Positions 62,936 to 64,000 of a DNA stretch of 64,000 nucleotides are shown one piece after another. The notes under the pieces are model-generated. The model searched no databases, had not been told where the DNA came from, and worked only from the letters and a program-made list of their open reading frames with translations. The first letter of the stretch is position 1; each line of letters starts with the position of its first letter. The position numbers and the translations under genes are program-made. Where the stretch lies: assembly GCA_009767595.1 (NCBI GenBank), contig VSDK01013462.1:582897-646896 (forward strand). The letters run 5' to 3'. Source of the DNA: Symbiodinium kawagutii (Eukaryota; Sar; Dinophyceae; Suessiales; Symbiodiniaceae).

Positions 62936-64000
62936 CTGGCTCCGAGAAAGCGGAGGATTCATCTTGGTTTGGTGGTTGATAAACCACCCAGGGTGTTTCT
63001 CAAGCCATGGTGAACCCCCTATTCATGGTTAGTTGAAGCTTGATAAACCAACAAAGTAGTTGTTCAAACGATTAATGGTAAATCCTATGGTTGATGAATG
63101 GTTCATACTATAGTTCGTGGATAAAGCCATAGTGAACCAACCAGCTTGTTTCTTGAGAACCTTGTTGGCTTCAGAAGATCTTGGTTGATAAACCAACAAA
63201 GTAGTTGTTCAAATGATTGATAATCATGAGTTGTTAGTGGTTAGTTGAACGTTGATAAACCAACCAGGGTGTTTCTCAGGCCAGAGTGAACCCCCAAAGT
63301 TATGGTTGGTTTACTACTATAAATGGCTCAGAAAGGATGAATTGGGAGGTCCCTTATTTTGAGGAACCACCACAAAGTAGTTGTTCAAATGATGAATAAT
63401 GGTAAGTTGTGGTGACTAATGTTCACCAATCAAATGATGAATAATGGTTAGTAGTTCAAATTATGGCTTACAGCGGTTTGTTGATGATCATTGGAAAGGT
63501 GATGGTTGATATAGCTCAGCAATAGCAATGGTTGATGATTTAGATCAGTTTGTCAATAAGGGTTATATAGTTGTTGGAACATAGCGGTACAACATGGTTA
63601 AAAATTTGAGTTGAACTGTTAGTAGCACTGGCTAAGGGTGATTTAGTGCTTGATGCTAGTTTAACATGTTTAACAATGCTTAGGAATGGTCCATTCATGG
63701 GAAATACTGCTTAATAGTGGTTCAATTTTGCTTCGTAACGCTTAGCTGGTGGTTCATCATGGGGTAATGGTTAAATCCTGGCGAGTGACGGTTGAAAACC
63801 AGCTCGTACTGGTTGAGTACTCTTGTGAGTGGCTAATAACCAGCTAGTAGTGGTTGATTAATAGCAGTAAGTAATGGTTGATTCATGTTTGAATGTTGGT
63901 TAGTGATGATGGCCGATAATGGTGCACAATGATTGATAGCAGTGTTCACGAGACAGTTCAGCATAATTCACAACGGTCGACCTCTGTGATGCTGGGGGAC
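62936..64000. other. Intron or flank with family A copies and degenerate repeats
   Basis: A one-ended family A copy at 62990-63020, a repeated 'GTTGATAAACCAACAAAGTAGTTGTTC' segment (63035 and 63190), then decayed 'AATGGTTGATT' sequence to the edge. No exon seen. Confidence 0.65.
63267..63370. mobile_element. Family A TIR element
   Basis: GGTGTTTCTCAGGCCAGAGT at the left, CCCTTATTTTGAGGAACCAC at the right. Confidence 0.82.

Noticed and set aside
1..64000. tRNA, rRNA, snRNA and spliced-leader RNA genes
   Set aside because: Scanned by eye for tRNA A/B-box pairs and for the dinoflagellate spliced-leader sequence; nothing convincing was seen. A covariance-model scan would be needed to be sure.

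Overview
The window looks like nuclear DNA of a dinoflagellate, most likely a coral-symbiont type (Symbiodiniaceae). No long host ORF is present. Instead, short islands of 40-290 bases rich in G/C at third codon positions sit in a sea of degenerate AT-rich repeats. The islands read as tiny exons with AG|G-type acceptors and GT or sometimes GC donors, and their phases join from one island to the next. TTTAGGG-type repeats, dense (ATC)n microsatellites and many short terminal-inverted-repeat (TIR) elements fit the same origin. This assignment is inference from sequence style, not a database match.

Three genes, all on the minus strand, run head to tail (each upstream gene lies at higher coordinates). 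(1) Bases 1-50 are the edge of an exon of a gene leaving the window on the left. (2) About 635-22654 is a roughly 31-exon gene with about 3.4 kb of coding sequence. It carries both PAPS-binding motifs of a sulfotransferase (PKCGTTS near 17.9 kb; RNPFVRLVSYF split over exons at 13.6 and 12.4 kb) and a C-terminal Y-x2-DF-x2-LGY motif before the stop at 635. (3) About 25160 to beyond 62935 is a pentatricopeptide-repeat (PPR) type gene of at least 30 small exons. Its helix-turn-helix repeats are repeatedly cut by introns. Between the two genes, 22.66-25.16 kb holds one or two orphan coding-like islands whose strand is uncertain.

A complete, very young Ty1/copia LTR retrotransposon (52564-60455) sits inside one exon of the PPR-like gene. 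It has 172-173 bp LTRs identical except for one inserted base, a 5-bp CAAGG target duplication, a tRNA-type primer site and a polypurine tract. It encodes Gag-protease, then a single in-frame UAG, then a long Pol ORF (integrase, reverse transcriptase, RNase H). An 801-base ORF for a SAP-like protein lies out of frame inside the front of the pol ORF. Removing the element and one target-site copy leaves the host exon open and in phase with both neighbours.

The rest is intron or intergenic DNA: at least four families of roughly 100-bp TIR elements, several of whose ends coincide with splice sites of the two host genes (introner-like behaviour), microsatellites, minisatellites, an internal telomere-like tract framed by inverted repeats, and long stretches of decayed 'AACCATNATNAACC'-type sequence. 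Exon boundaries come from reading splice sites and phase by eye; no transcript was available.
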